Positions 9,337-19,660 of a stretch of 64,000 nucleotides of DNA are shown one piece after another. This DNA comes from Bacteroidales bacterium. Lineage in GTDB: Bacteria > Bacteroidota > Bacteroidia > Bacteroidales > FEN-979. Position 1 is the first letter of the stretch, and each line of letters begins with the position of its first letter. Both the position numbers and the translations under genes were made by a program. Where the stretch lies: assembly GCA_028706295.1 (NCBI GenBank), contig JAQWBQ010000006.1:43763-107762 (forward strand). The letters are read 5' to 3'. Below the pieces are notes generated by a model, which did no database searches, was not told the origin of the DNA, and saw only the letters and a program-made list of their open reading frames with translations.

Positions 9337-12300
9337 TTACGTTTGTTTTTCAGGAATGGTAATAATGAATTCGGTAAACGCACCCTCCTGTGATTTAACT
9401 TCCAATTTCCCTTTGTGAACCTGGTTTACTATGTCAAAACTCATTGATAATCCCAATCCGGTACCTTTTCCTGTAGGCTTGGTCGTGAAGAAGGGATTGA
9501 AGATTTTTTCCATCACGGCAGGAGGAATCCCGGTTCCGTTGTCTCTGATCGTTATTTCAATTTTATCCTTGATCCTGCGGGTGCTGATTATAACCTCGGG
9601 GGCATAACCCGGTACCTGTTTTTTCGATTTTTCATCAACGGCATAACAGGCATTGTTGACAATGTTGAGAATGACCCTGCTAAGGTCCTGAGGAATGATA
9701 TAAACTTTGCCGACTTCCGGATCAAGCTGTGTCCTGATGGCGGTATTGAAACTTTTATCCTTTGCCCTCATTCCATGGTAGGCAAGGTTTGCATATTCCG
9801 CAACCATATTGTTGATATCAACCTGTTCAAATTCTCCGGTTTTACCCCTCGAATGCTGAAGCATCCCCTTGACGATGCTTTCGGCACGCTTGCCATGTTC
9901 GTTGATTTTCTTTACGTTGCCTTTAATCATCCCGATAATCTCTTCAGCATCGGCATATTTGTCGGGTGAAAGGATATCCTTGATCCCGTTGACGAATTCA
10001 AGAAGTTCATCCGAAAGTTCTGCCGAAAGTGCAGAAAAGTTGTTGACAAAGTTTAAAGGATTCTGGATCTCATGAGCGATCCCGGCAGTCAACTGCCCCA
10101 GTGAAGCCAGTTTTTCCGATTGAACCAGCTGATCCTGGGTGTCTTTAAGATTTTGGAGGGTCTGTTGCAGATCAGCCATGATCCTTGTACGGATAAATGC
10201 TGAAACGATGTGCTCTTTCGAGTTTTTAATGAAACTGATGTCCTTCGGTTCAAAGGCCTGCTCGCGCGACAGATTTGCAAATAACAGAAAAGCTTCGACA
10301 CGGTTTTCCACCCTGATAACCATGACAAGCAATGATTTCGGTGTTTTCAGTTCTTTAAGAACGTCAGATTCATCATAGCCTGAAAAGTCAGTTTTAATGA
10401 AAATATCCTCGAAAACCTCTTCTGTGTTTTTCAGGTACCTGTTTTCAGCCTGGGCAAAAGTCAACGTGGTCGATGCAAGTTCCTGCAATTCATAACCGAT
10501 ACTTGCCGTGAATTTGTATGCATTGATGTTTTTGTCGAAAACAAGTGCGGATGAAGTATCGATCGACCTTATGACCCTCATTTTTTCCAACAGCGACTGA
10601 ATCAGGTTCTCGAAGTTGATTTCGGCATTGATCGACTTAACAGCAGTGTTGATCTTTTCCAGTTCATCGTTTTTATTGGCAAGTTCCTGCGACTGGCTGA
10701 TGATCTCTTCTTTCTGCTGAACGACTTCAGCAGTGCGGTCGGCGATTCTTTGTTCCAGAACTCTTTTTTCCCTTAAAAGTTGCCGGTTCCGGATGATGAC
10801 GATCAGGTAGATGATGAATGATGCAACAAGAATGTACATGATGAATGCCCATACCGTACCGAACCATGGCTTCAGGATCCTGAACGCAATGGTTGTTTCA
10901 GGTGTGATATTGCCATACACGTTTTTTGCCCTGACATGAAAGATGTAATTGCCTCCGGCTAAGTTTGTATATTCCTTGTGCGATTGAGTTCCCCAATCGG
11001 ACCACGTTTCGTCGAACCCCTCGAGAAAATACTGGTAAAGGTTTTCACCCCTGGGAGAATAGAAGGGAAGGCTGAATTCAAACCGGAGTGAATTATAGCG
11101 GTATTTTATTTCAATTTTGCTTTTCAGGGTTTTTACCTGGTTCATCAGGCTGCCTGCAAATATTGTAGAATCGGCCTGTATGGCAATTTTCCGAAGGAGC
11201 GTTGCTTCAGGGACCATGTAATCATTCGTGACTACAGGATTATACCTGATCAGTCCGTCGGGTCCCCCCAGCCAGGTCACACCGTTGTCTTCGGGGTATA
11301 CTGCCCAGATCACATAGTCGGTGATCGGCAGAAATGGTTTTTCAAGTGGCTGATATTGGTTTTTATTCCTGACCAGGAGCCGGATATTGGTTTCTTCTCC
11401 ATCGTTGACCCACAAGTTGCCCTGGGGTGTGGGTATGAGGATCGAGAACCACTGGTCATCGGCAGGATCAGTGCTTTTATACAGGCTTATCGAGTCGAAA
11501 GTTTTAGTTTTTTCGTTGAAGATATAGACACCCTTTCGCGTTGCAACCGACATATGGTCATTGATCCTGTTGAGCGATAACCCCACATCCTCAGGCAAAC
11601 CGTCTTCATGATCATAGAAAACAGGAGCTTTGTCGCCGGGCGTATACTTAAGGATGCCCCGGGATAATGTCGATCCCCAGATATTTCCATAGCCGTCGAC
11701 CTGAAGGTCGTTGATCTCTTCTTCAGGCCCCTCGAATCTTTCACAGGTCCACCTTCCTCCGGCATTCTTTAACCTGAAAAATCCTTTCATTTCACCAATG
11801 TAGAATGTAGCAGGATCAACCGTCGAACTGGCAATTGAAAGTGCGAATCCTTCCTGAATAAGTCTGGCTTTTTTATTCTCAACCGAGAAAATACCCTGCG
11901 AAGTCGCTGCAAGGAGGCAGTTTTCGTAAGGAACCACGCACCAGCATGCGGTTATGATTTCATTAACGGGGGAGAAGGTAAATTTTTGTTCGTCATAATA
12001 GAATAAACCCTGGTAGGTCGAGACATACAGGGTGTTTTTAAACCGGATCACATGATTGACTGCACCGTTAAGTCCTGATTTTTCATCAAAGAATGTAAGT
12101 TGGGAAGGTATCTGGATCATAGCGATCCCGTTATTCAAAGCGGCCCATATGATATTGCTGCTTGATGCATAGAGTGCCTGGATTGAATTGTCGCGGAGGC
12201 CGGCCCTTTTATCAATCAACTGCAGAATATCACCCTTCTGGTCAAGAATCAGGATTCCGTGGGTGGAGGTGCCCAGGGCAAACGTACCATCATTCAGCCT

Positions 12301-13071
12301 GATGCCGCAGGTTATCAGGCTTTGCTGCAACCGTGAAGAGCTTGCGGTCCTGAATTCTGTCAACTGATCATGCTGTAAAAGGAAAAGACCCTGTGTTCCT
12401 GTTACCACGAGCACGGCATCGTTTGAGTAGGGCATGATCGCCTTGATTTCAATTGCACCTGAAAGTCTGTTTCCTCCTTCAAATTTTTTGATCGTTCCGC
12501 CGACAAGCGCAACCAAACCCTCTTCTTTAAGTTGAAGGTAAAGGGTACCGGAGCAATAGAATCCCCCCATGATTTCCAGCGGAGCAACCCATGAGTCAAT
12601 ATTCCCGTCTTTTTTGACAGTAAAGACGGTGTTTTGTGAAATAAAACGAACTCCTTCACGGGTGGCAAAAAGTTGTTTGACATCAGAAAATGGCTTAAGA
12701 ACATTTTTTGAACCGGTCTTCAGGTTGCAAAAGTGAAATGCGCCGTATTCATCCGGCTTCAGGAAACCGATCTCTCCTCTGGCACCGGCATAAATGGTTC
12801 CTGACGAATCGATGGCCAGCGCTGAAACTTTAGTTGTGTTTGTGGTTGGAATCAGGCGCCAGCTCTCCCCGTCAAATTGCAGAATACCTGCAAAATTTCC
12901 GAAATAGAGCATGTCCTGGCGATCACTGACAATTGCAAAATTCTGTGCATGTGCCCGGTATTCCGATGGAACATAGTTCTTCAGGAAAGGAAATCCCTGT
13001 TCGTGGCTTGTCTGCGAAATGAGATACACAGGCAGGAGCATCAGAAAGAGGGTTGTGACCAATTTATTCAT
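9337..13071 (-). CDS. giant sensor histidine kinase: propeller, Y_Y_Y, TM, GAF, HisKA, HATPase
   Basis: A 1244-residue membrane kinase of the propeller/Y_Y_Y sensor class common in Bacteroidota. A signal peptide (1-19) precedes periplasmic propeller repeats (about 35-640) and a Y_Y_Y domain (about 680-745). One TM helix follows near 755-775, then a coiled coil and a GAF-like domain (about 840-985). The phosphoacceptor is His1000 in GIAHEIQNPLNF. The N box NIVNNACYAV is near 1136-1145, G1 DNGTGIP at 1177-1183 and G2 GKGTGLGLS near 1201-1209. Unlike many relatives it has no fused receiver or AraC domain, so it needs a separate partner. The response regulator/PP2C protein of the divergent operon is a plausible one. 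It lies 6 bases after the HEAT transporter gene. Confidence 0.92.
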   Translation of the reverse strand: MNKLVTTLFLMLLPVYLISQTSHEQGFPFLKNYVPSEYRAHAQNFAIVSDRQDMLYFGNFAGILQFDGESWRLIPTTNTTKVSALAIDSSGTIYAGARGEIGFLKPDEYGAFHFCNLKTGSKNVLKPFSDVKQLFATREGVRFISQNTVFTVKKDGNIDSWVAPLEIMGGFYCSGTLYLQLKEEGLVALVGGTIKKFEGGNRLSGAIEIKAIMPYSNDAVLVVTGTQGLFLLQHDQLTEFRTASSSRLQQSLITCGIRLNDGTFALGTSTHGILILDQKGDILQLIDKRAGLRDNSIQALYASSSNIIWAALNNGIAMIQIPSQLTFFDEKSGLNGAVNHVIRFKNTLYVSTYQGLFYYDEQKFTFSPVNEIITACWCVVPYENCLLAATSQGIFSVENKKARLIQEGFALSIASSTVDPATFYIGEMKGFFRLKNAGGRWTCERFEGPEEEINDLQVDGYGNIWGSTLSRGILKYTPGDKAPVFYDHEDGLPEDVGLSLNRINDHMSVATRKGVYIFNEKTKTFDSISLYKSTDPADDQWFSILIPTPQGNLWVNDGEETNIRLLVRNKNQYQPLEKPFLPITDYVIWAVYPEDNGVTWLGGPDGLIRYNPVVTNDYMVPEATLLRKIAIQADSTIFAGSLMNQVKTLKSKIEIKYRYNSLRFEFSLPFYSPRGENLYQYFLEGFDETWSDWGTQSHKEYTNLAGGNYIFHVRAKNVYGNITPETTIAFRILKPWFGTVWAFIMYILVASFIIYLIVIIRNRQLLREKRVLEQRIADRTAEVVQQKEEIISQSQELANKNDELEKINTAVKSINAEINFENLIQSLLEKMRVIRSIDTSSALVFDKNINAYKFTASIGYELQELASTTLTFAQAENRYLKNTEEVFEDIFIKTDFSGYDESDVLKELKTPKSLLVMVIRVENRVEAFLLFANLSREQAFEPKDISFIKNSKEHIVSAFIRTRIMADLQQTLQNLKDTQDQLVQSEKLASLGQLTAGIAHEIQNPLNFVNNFSALSAELSDELLEFVNGIKDILSPDKYADAEEIIGMIKGNVKKINEHGKRAESIVKGMLQHSRGKTGEFEQVDINNMVAEYANLAYHGMRAKDKSFNTAIRTQLDPEVGKVYIIPQDLSRVILNIVNNACYAVDEKSKKQVPGYAPEVIISTRRIKDKIEITIRDNGTGIPPAVMEKIFNPFFTTKPTGKGTGLGLSMSFDIVNQVHKGKLEVKSQEGAFTEFIITIPEKQT

Positions 13072-13077
13072 AGGCCT

Positions 13078-16000
13078 TCAATTAGCAATGGTTATATTGA
13101 GGTACCTGAAAAACTTTTCTGTGAATTCCGGAGCGTCTTTCAGGAAATCGTCAAACGATGAAGTCGGGATGGTCCAGGTTGCTCCATCATGATCCGTAAA
13201 ACAAATTTCCTGGAATTTATTGTCGTAACCGGTGATTGTCGATTTTTGCTGCAGGATCCCGGGATGCCTCATCAGGAACTGAATAATTGCCTGGTCAGGA
13301 AGCGCACTGAACAGTTCATGACCTTTCATAAATAACACTTTCTCAAACAGCAGTAAAACGTTGTCCTTCTCTCTTCTCTTGATTTTCTCAGCGAGTTCGG
13401 GTATAACTGATTCCCATTTCTTCTCAAACCGGACCATGGTATCTAAATAGTAATTCCGGTTAAGATTGAACAGCATCCAGGCCGAAACCTCACTGAGCAG
13501 CGGATCAGGATGCACCAGGTTTGCCGCAAGGATGTTTTCAGCTTTCCCTGCAGGCAGATCCGTCATCTTGCCCAGTAAAGAAATGGCAAACACTTTTGTC
13601 ATCCGGTTCGATTTGGCATACCCTTTATTGAGGATATCGATCAACCGCTCTGATGAAGAAAGGGTTTCCTGAGGGAACCGGACCTGCATCCGTGATAACC
13701 GTTCGTGCACTGAAAGGTCTTCGAAAACCGGAAAGAACAACTCTTTGATTTCATCGGAAATGATCATATCGCTGATCTCAAGGGCATAAACCTTAGCGGT
13801 GGCGTCTTTGCTTTCGATATGTTCCCTGATGTGGCTGATCGTTTTTGAATCATAGATCAGTGATAAAAGCAGGAAGACCTGTTCTTTCTTTTCATCGAGC
13901 TCAGCCAGGAGCGAAACCTGGAGGTTGCTGCAATCCGCTACGCCCGCCATATCATTCAATGAGGCCAGGATCCAGGCAATATATTCAACGGTTTCTTCGA
14001 TACATTCCTGGATCAGTTGTATTTCGGAAGGAATGGCGTGGTAGTTCAGATTGCTCAATGAGAAAAGTACCCCGTAACGGATATCCCGGTCAGGATGATT
14101 CATCTTCCGGCGAAGCAGCTTTATGGTTTTCTGGACCGGGATCGATTCATAAATACTGATAATCTCCAGTTGCACGGCATGATCGCTGGTCATCTTGTTG
14201 AAATGCCTGTCAAGTTCTGATAAAATGGGTTCTCCGATGCTCCTGATAGCGATACTGGCGGCTCTTGCGCATTCCGGAACCGAAAGATTTTCAATTATCG
14301 CAGGCCACAGTTCAATACGCCTGATTTTTCCTGCTGAGATGATTGCTGCATTCCTGATCTTAAGATCAGGATCTTTTATGAGATTCAGCAGGAGTTTGAA
14401 TGCATTGAAACGGGCGGATGTGCCAAGCATCCTCGCGGCTCTCAGGCGGTTAACCGGATCGTGTGACCTTGCCATCTCAGTCAGCGTTTCAAAAGTGTCA
14501 TTTTCAGCCCGGGTCAGTTCTTCGGTTGTCGTCTCAATTAGCTTCCGGATTTCGGGATCAGGGATCGAACTGATTCCCTTACCTTTCAAGAATGGTAATG
14601 CACTGGTCACTTCCCTGTCAACAAGCGTTTTGAGGAATTTCTTCTGTAATACAGGCGGGGCCGCAACGAATGCGGTCTCGATCGCTTTCTCAGCAAGGAC
14701 AGGCTCGGCCGTTTCCAGAATCTGAAAGACGTTTTCGAATTTAACAGCGCCGGCGCCCAGGTATATCTGGCCTATAATATCGGTCATCTTTGCTTTTTCA
14801 TGATCCGATTTGGTTTTCAACTCGCTTAACTTCGTCTTCAGCATGTTCCGGTATTCTTCATACATTTTAAAGGCCGCCCAGATCCATCCTCCAAGCACAA
14901 TACAGAAAATCCAGTTAAATGAAACAAGGCTGAATGATGGAAAGCTGGAGAGCAGAAGGATGACAGCGCCGGTGGCAAGAGTTCCAAGCGCCTTGGGAAT
15001 TCCTTCGATTTGATTTTGGAACGTAAGCCTCAATTCGGTCGGTACAGGTTGGTAGAGCAACTGGAATGCCGGCTCATAAACGGCACCGCGAACCGATTTT
15101 TCGAAAAGCCGGGCAAGGGCAATAAAGGTAAAAAACAACCCAACCGTGCCGTAAATCGTTCCAAAAACGGCAGCCATGAAAATGCTGACGAGCAGGATCA
15201 GCGGCAAAGAAATCAGACTTGGCTTCAGTCCGTATTTATTTAGGAACCTCCCGGATACGAATTTCAGTGATAACTCAATCACGGCGACGAATCCCAGGAA
15301 AAGACCCAGAAACCTTGCAAAAGCTTCGGGGTTATTGGGAAATTCCTTTTTGGTCTGGGCCAGGAAGAGGAAGTCGACGAAAAGGTAACCGAAAATAGGC
15401 AAAAGTGCCATAAGCGAGATAAAAACAAAATAGGGCTTCCTGATCAGGTTCAGATAATTCCATTCTTTGGTGACTGTTTTTTTAACAACAGCTTTCTGAG
15501 CGGATGATGCCAGAAGTTGTTCCCTGAATACCTTCAGGATGAGGATAACCAGCATCAGGCAGATAAAAAGTGCAGCGGAAGCCACGAAGAGCAGGTCGGG
15601 AGCGGTCAGGAACTGAAGTATGAGGGGCACTGAAAAATATCCGATGATCACCGAAACCACTTCACCGATCCCGATAATCCCGAAGATCCTCTTTCCCTGC
15701 CGGATGTTGAACAGTTTCCCGGCAACACCCCAAAAATTAACCAGGAGAATATACACCACGATCCTGACCCAGGTATACATCATGAATATCAGCCATGATG
15801 AACCTTTAAAGGACCATACCCCGATACTGACGGCCAGTACCGTTATAAAGATGAAGATAAACTTGATCAGTATCTGATATGAAAACGACAGCTTTTTGTC
15901 GATCCTTGAAAAACTCCACCAGGCGAGATAGATCAAAACGCCCGAAGCCATAAATGAAACCGGGATCATCGATCGCTGGAAATGTTTCAGGAAAATGGCG

Positions 16001-16128
16001 TTGGAGGCAGTAAAATAAAAGGTCAGGGTCATGCCGGTAAAGAAAGAGAAACACATGAGCAGAAAGACCGGTTTGGCTTCCTCCCGGCGAATGTTCATCA
16101 GTTTTAATATCCAGGGTTCCTTATTCAT
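13078..16128 (-). CDS. ATP/ADP-translocase-like (Npt1/Npt2-type) membrane protein with HEAT repeats
   Basis: A 1016-residue protein. Residues about 20-430 hold roughly 12 TM helices resembling the TLC/Npt nucleotide transporter branch of the MFS. Residues about 450-900 are soluble helical repeats of HEAT type (for example DPVNRLRAARMLGTSARFNA and DPDLKIRNAAIISAGKIRR). The last 80 residues (GYDNKFQEICFTDHDGATW) look like a small beta domain, perhaps a degenerate cyclic-nucleotide-binding fold. In free-living bacteria such fusions are common but uncharacterised, so nucleotide transport should not be assumed. It lies 11 bases after the formyltransferase-like gene and 6 before the kinase, arguing for one operon and a sensory or scaffold role. 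Confidence 0.8.
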   Translation of the reverse strand: MNKEPWILKLMNIRREEAKPVFLLMCFSFFTGMTLTFYFTASNAIFLKHFQRSMIPVSFMASGVLIYLAWWSFSRIDKKLSFSYQILIKFIFIFITVLAVSIGVWSFKGSSWLIFMMYTWVRIVVYILLVNFWGVAGKLFNIRQGKRIFGIIGIGEVVSVIIGYFSVPLILQFLTAPDLLFVASAALFICLMLVILILKVFREQLLASSAQKAVVKKTVTKEWNYLNLIRKPYFVFISLMALLPIFGYLFVDFLFLAQTKKEFPNNPEAFARFLGLFLGFVAVIELSLKFVSGRFLNKYGLKPSLISLPLILLVSIFMAAVFGTIYGTVGLFFTFIALARLFEKSVRGAVYEPAFQLLYQPVPTELRLTFQNQIEGIPKALGTLATGAVILLLSSFPSFSLVSFNWIFCIVLGGWIWAAFKMYEEYRNMLKTKLSELKTKSDHEKAKMTDIIGQIYLGAGAVKFENVFQILETAEPVLAEKAIETAFVAAPPVLQKKFLKTLVDREVTSALPFLKGKGISSIPDPEIRKLIETTTEELTRAENDTFETLTEMARSHDPVNRLRAARMLGTSARFNAFKLLLNLIKDPDLKIRNAAIISAGKIRRIELWPAIIENLSVPECARAASIAIRSIGEPILSELDRHFNKMTSDHAVQLEIISIYESIPVQKTIKLLRRKMNHPDRDIRYGVLFSLSNLNYHAIPSEIQLIQECIEETVEYIAWILASLNDMAGVADCSNLQVSLLAELDEKKEQVFLLLSLIYDSKTISHIREHIESKDATAKVYALEISDMIISDEIKELFFPVFEDLSVHERLSRMQVRFPQETLSSSERLIDILNKGYAKSNRMTKVFAISLLGKMTDLPAGKAENILAANLVHPDPLLSEVSAWMLFNLNRNYYLDTMVRFEKKWESVIPELAEKIKRREKDNVLLLFEKVLFMKGHELFSALPDQAIIQFLMRHPGILQQKSTITGYDNKFQEICFTDHDGATWTIPTSSFDDFLKDAPEFTEKFFRYLNITIAN

Positions 16129-16139
16129 GCAGGCAATGA

Positions 16140-17018
16140 TTAACTGATCAGCGGATGCAGGGGAATTTCATATTTTTCATTAAAGTCGTTGACCGCAGGC
16201 TGTGCAAGGATCCTCTTCACCGATTCAGGCATGATTTTCCCGAAATCGATCGGATTGATCAAGCCGCGCTGTTCCATCCCTTTCCTCCGGATAATGGCTT
16301 GGATCAGTTCAACTCCCATCCAGCCTCCGACACTGGTAATTTTATTAAGCAGGGTCACAAGACTTTCAGGATAACTGCCGTCACGAAGGCAAATATTTAC
16401 TGCCGGCGATACCCCGATGATCGGACCCATGTCGATGATTTCCGTTACACCATGAATGACCATCGGTGAGCTTGTCATCTGGTTCCTGATTGTCTCGTGA
16501 AAAGGTTGCGTTCCTGCACCAATCTTTTTCGGCAGATTGGAGGGGTGAAAGTTATAAGAACCTATCCCAGGGGATGTAAAGAGAAACGAGTCAAGCCATT
16601 GTCCGAAACAATTCATGATCAGGACATCAGGATTCCATTTACGGTAGAGGTTCCTGAAATAATCGGTTTTCACTGCTCCGGTATAACACGGAATTCCGAT
16701 TTTCATACTTTCATCAATCACACGCTGCATGATCGTCTGGTGCTTGTCCGCATCAAACAGGCTCCAGATCCGTTTTTTTATAGAGATCTTTGCTTTCGGA
16801 TCAACAGGGTCATCAGTGGCAACTCCAACGATATTCAGCTTATCCGGGAAAAGAGATTCGAAACGGCCAAGGTCTTTCAACGTCAGGTTTCCTGAATCAT
16901 AACTTACAAACAGCACAACCCGTAAACCCGATTTCTTCTCTTTTTTCGGATTTATGGGGATATAGAGCGCACCCCATTCTGATTCATTATTTTTGATTAT
17001 TCGATAGTTTTCGGGCAT
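16140..17018 (-). CDS. formyltransferase-fold enzyme (GART/Fmt-like), substrate unknown
   Basis: A 292-residue protein with the catalytic triad of the formyltransferase family in the right order and spacing: Asn156 and His158 in GSYNFHPSNLP, and Asp196 in HGVTEIIDMGPIIG. Members move a formyl group from 10-formyltetrahydrofolate to an amine. The first 30 residues are an extra polar segment and the N-terminal half is divergent. It lacks the C-terminal tRNA-binding domain of Fmt and is longer than PurN, so it is neither housekeeping enzyme. It sits 14 bases after the TonB receptor and 11 before the HEAT transporter. A sugar-nucleotide amine or another small amine is a reasonable substrate guess. 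Confidence 0.8.
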   Translation of the reverse strand: MPENYRIIKNNESEWGALYIPINPKKEKKSGLRVVLFVSYDSGNLTLKDLGRFESLFPDKLNIVGVATDDPVDPKAKISIKKRIWSLFDADKHQTIMQRVIDESMKIGIPCYTGAVKTDYFRNLYRKWNPDVLIMNCFGQWLDSFLFTSPGIGSYNFHPSNLPKKIGAGTQPFHETIRNQMTSSPMVIHGVTEIIDMGPIIGVSPAVNICLRDGSYPESLVTLLNKITSVGGWMGVELIQAIIRRKGMEQRGLINPIDFGKIMPESVKRILAQPAVNDFNEKYEIPLHPLIS

Positions 17019-17032
17019 GACAGATTAAAAAT

Positions 17033-19633
17033 CTAAAAATTATAACTCAGGTTGAGGAGAAAATGCCTGCCGCGCTGAAGGATCTCAGTCGGGCTGTTAA
17101 TGCCATCTGCAGCCTTGGTCCCCGGATCAAAATAACGGGTGTTTAAAATATTGTTGCAAACAAGCTGAAGCGAAAGTCCGGGTACAATCTTTTTGTTCGA
17201 ATAGGTGATTGCTCCGTTCAGAATGGCCGTACTTGGAAAGGTATCAAAGTTCGCAGGTACGGTAGTTCCTTCACCCGTTACCCTGTTGCCCACGAAATTC
17301 AATCTGAGGTCGATATTGAGCTGGTCGAAAAAGAGTTTATCGGCACCAACGTTGAACTGGAACGAGGAGATATCGCCGACACGGTTATCTACTTCACCGG
17401 CTTCTGAAAACGTCTGCCTGGGATCACAATAGGTGAAGTTGAAATAGGCATTGAATGTTTCATATTGATAATAGGCATTCCCCTGGATCCCGGTGATGGT
17501 GAACCGGCCGATATTGTCATTTTTGACTTTTCCCGGACTATCCTCAACGCTGACAGTTCCAACGACGTTATCGATATAATCGCGATAGATCGCAATATCC
17601 GCGTGAAATGCTTTGTTCAGCCTGAAGCCTGCACTGACTTCGATGTTCTGTATGTTCTCAGTTTTCAGGGTTGGATTTGGGATCCTGTTGCCGACTGCCG
17701 AGTACTTGGTCCAGTTCGACACATTCATAATACCACGGGAGTAGATCGCTTTCAGGGTGAATTTTCCGGGGGAGTAAACCACCGCCAGACGCGGGCTTAA
17801 TGCGCTGCCGAACCCATCGTTGTTTCTTACAACATTATAATCATAGCGCAGCCCGAATGTGATTTTCATGTTCCGGATCACCTGCCAGGTTCCCTGACTG
17901 TAAACCCCTACATCCCAGATGTTGAATTCATTTCCCCCTTTGGGTGAAGGGTTGATCACAGCCGAATCCTGCGGCGTCGTGGTCAGGCTTGTGTAATATG
18001 CGCCCTGCAACGTGCTGTTACGCACCTCGAGTCCGGAGATGATGTCCAACCGGGAAACAGGGCGGTAGATCACCTTTAATTCGTTCCGGAGCTGTTTCGA
18101 CATTTCAAATAAGTAAAGGGTCGTCCACAGCGGGGGTGTATCATTGACCAGATCAGTTAGCTTTTTATTTCCGCGGGCATAATTGGATACCGATACCAGG
18201 GCGGTCGATTCGGTTACCGCATGGATGCGGTATGTGGTCAGGTTTGAAATGAAAAGTTTTTCATTCACCTGGTTTTCATACTTCACGAAGAAACATGACA
18301 GCTGAGGTCTCCAGTTGGATTTATTATCGGAACCAGCAACATAGGTGTCGGTATACTGTGTAAGGCCGCCACGGCTGTATTTCCAGCTCTGAAACCCGAC
18401 GCTGAAATTTCCGATATTGATTTTGGCATTGATAAGCCAGCTGTTGGTCTGATTGCTGAAGCCGATCTTATGGTCGTTTACGACCTGGTCGTACCCTGAT
18501 TTATCAAGATTTCTGGCAGTTTCTGCTCCGAGGTTTGTAAGGGTGAGCTGGCTCGAGTCGGATGATAAGGTATAATAGGAATGCGTGAAAGGCAGGCTAT
18601 TCTTGATCAGGTACTCCTTGGCGCCTGAATTGATATTAAGCAGCTTGTAATAATCCACCCCGTCATAAACCGCAGGATCGTAGTCAAAGTACGACTGGCT
18701 GGTAAGATCCGCTTCATCCGAATGATAAAGTCGGCCGGTAACGGTAAAAGACACATTCCTTTTTTTACCGGAAACACTTAAATCAAGGGTTTGTGTGTTA
18801 TAGGTTCCATATTTCAGGGAACCGCTGATCCCGATGCTTTTTCCTGCCCCGATGGCATCGGTAGTGTTCCGGCTGATAACGTTGATGACCCCTGCAAAGG
18901 CATTCGGCCCGTACATGGTTGATGCTGGACCGTAAATGATTTCAACACGCTCGATGTTTGAAAGCGGGTATTGCCGGTCGATATATGCCCAGTTTGTCCA
19001 GAGGTCGTTTTCTTCGATGCCATCGATCAGAAGCAGGGTTTTCTCGGTATTGTTCTGCCTGAATCCCCGCTGATAGATGTTGGCATATTCCGGCCCGTAA
19101 AACATCGAAAGATCAAAACCGGGAACATCTTTCAGCAGTTCCACGAGATCGTTGTATCCCCTTTTAATAATGTCATCCCGTGTGATCACTGCAATCGTTG
19201 CCGGAGTTTCATAGACATTTTCAGCTTTTTTAGAAACAGATGTTACGGTCAGGATATTCCCGGATGTTTTGAGCAGGCTTACCATATTGATAAATGATGG
19301 CGGATCAAAAAGGTTGGCTTCATAAACAGGGTTAATCTGCAGCAGCGCGCTGACTTCGTAATTGGCCTGTTCCGTCGAATCCATTGCCAGGTAAGACATT
19401 GCTATCAACCGGTGCGCTTCGATTTTTTGTTTTTCGTTAAATCCCTTGTTTATACACTGCTTAAGCCGGGTAGTAACCTCCACGAACTTACCAAGCTCAT
19501 AGGCTTTCCGGGCATCATTCAATGTTACATCATCGCAATTCTGAGCAGAGATCCGGTGGGGTAACATGATCCCTCCCATAATGAACAAGGCAATCAGAAG
19601 TGCTGCCACACGGTTGGTTTTACTGGAGATCAT
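17033..19633 (-). CDS. TonB-dependent receptor with TPR-like N-terminal domain
   Basis: An 866-residue outer-membrane receptor. Residues 1-30 are a signal peptide. Residues about 31-110 are a helical TPR-like repeat domain (DARKAYELGKFVEV, AHRLIAMSYLAMDSTEQA) instead of the usual carboxypeptidase-regulatory domain. The plug follows (PATIAVITRDDIIKRGYNDL, then DVPGFD and IERVEIIYGPASTMYG). The barrel runs to the C-terminus, ending in the aromatic strand FLLNLSYNF. It imports an unknown ligand with TonB energy. There is no SusD partner nearby. The gene is 27 bases after the STAND NTPase and 14 before the formyltransferase-like gene, within the large minus-strand operon. Confidence 0.92.
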   Translation of the reverse strand: MISSKTNRVAALLIALFIMGGIMLPHRISAQNCDDVTLNDARKAYELGKFVEVTTRLKQCINKGFNEKQKIEAHRLIAMSYLAMDSTEQANYEVSALLQINPVYEANLFDPPSFINMVSLLKTSGNILTVTSVSKKAENVYETPATIAVITRDDIIKRGYNDLVELLKDVPGFDLSMFYGPEYANIYQRGFRQNNTEKTLLLIDGIEENDLWTNWAYIDRQYPLSNIERVEIIYGPASTMYGPNAFAGVINVISRNTTDAIGAGKSIGISGSLKYGTYNTQTLDLSVSGKKRNVSFTVTGRLYHSDEADLTSQSYFDYDPAVYDGVDYYKLLNINSGAKEYLIKNSLPFTHSYYTLSSDSSQLTLTNLGAETARNLDKSGYDQVVNDHKIGFSNQTNSWLINAKINIGNFSVGFQSWKYSRGGLTQYTDTYVAGSDNKSNWRPQLSCFFVKYENQVNEKLFISNLTTYRIHAVTESTALVSVSNYARGNKKLTDLVNDTPPLWTTLYLFEMSKQLRNELKVIYRPVSRLDIISGLEVRNSTLQGAYYTSLTTTPQDSAVINPSPKGGNEFNIWDVGVYSQGTWQVIRNMKITFGLRYDYNVVRNNDGFGSALSPRLAVVYSPGKFTLKAIYSRGIMNVSNWTKYSAVGNRIPNPTLKTENIQNIEVSAGFRLNKAFHADIAIYRDYIDNVVGTVSVEDSPGKVKNDNIGRFTITGIQGNAYYQYETFNAYFNFTYCDPRQTFSEAGEVDNRVGDISSFQFNVGADKLFFDQLNIDLRLNFVGNRVTGEGTTVPANFDTFPSTAILNGAITYSNKKIVPGLSLQLVCNNILNTRYFDPGTKAADGINSPTEILQRGRHFLLNLSYNF

Positions 19634-19660
19634 ATGCTGTCGTTTATCATTTTACATTTT

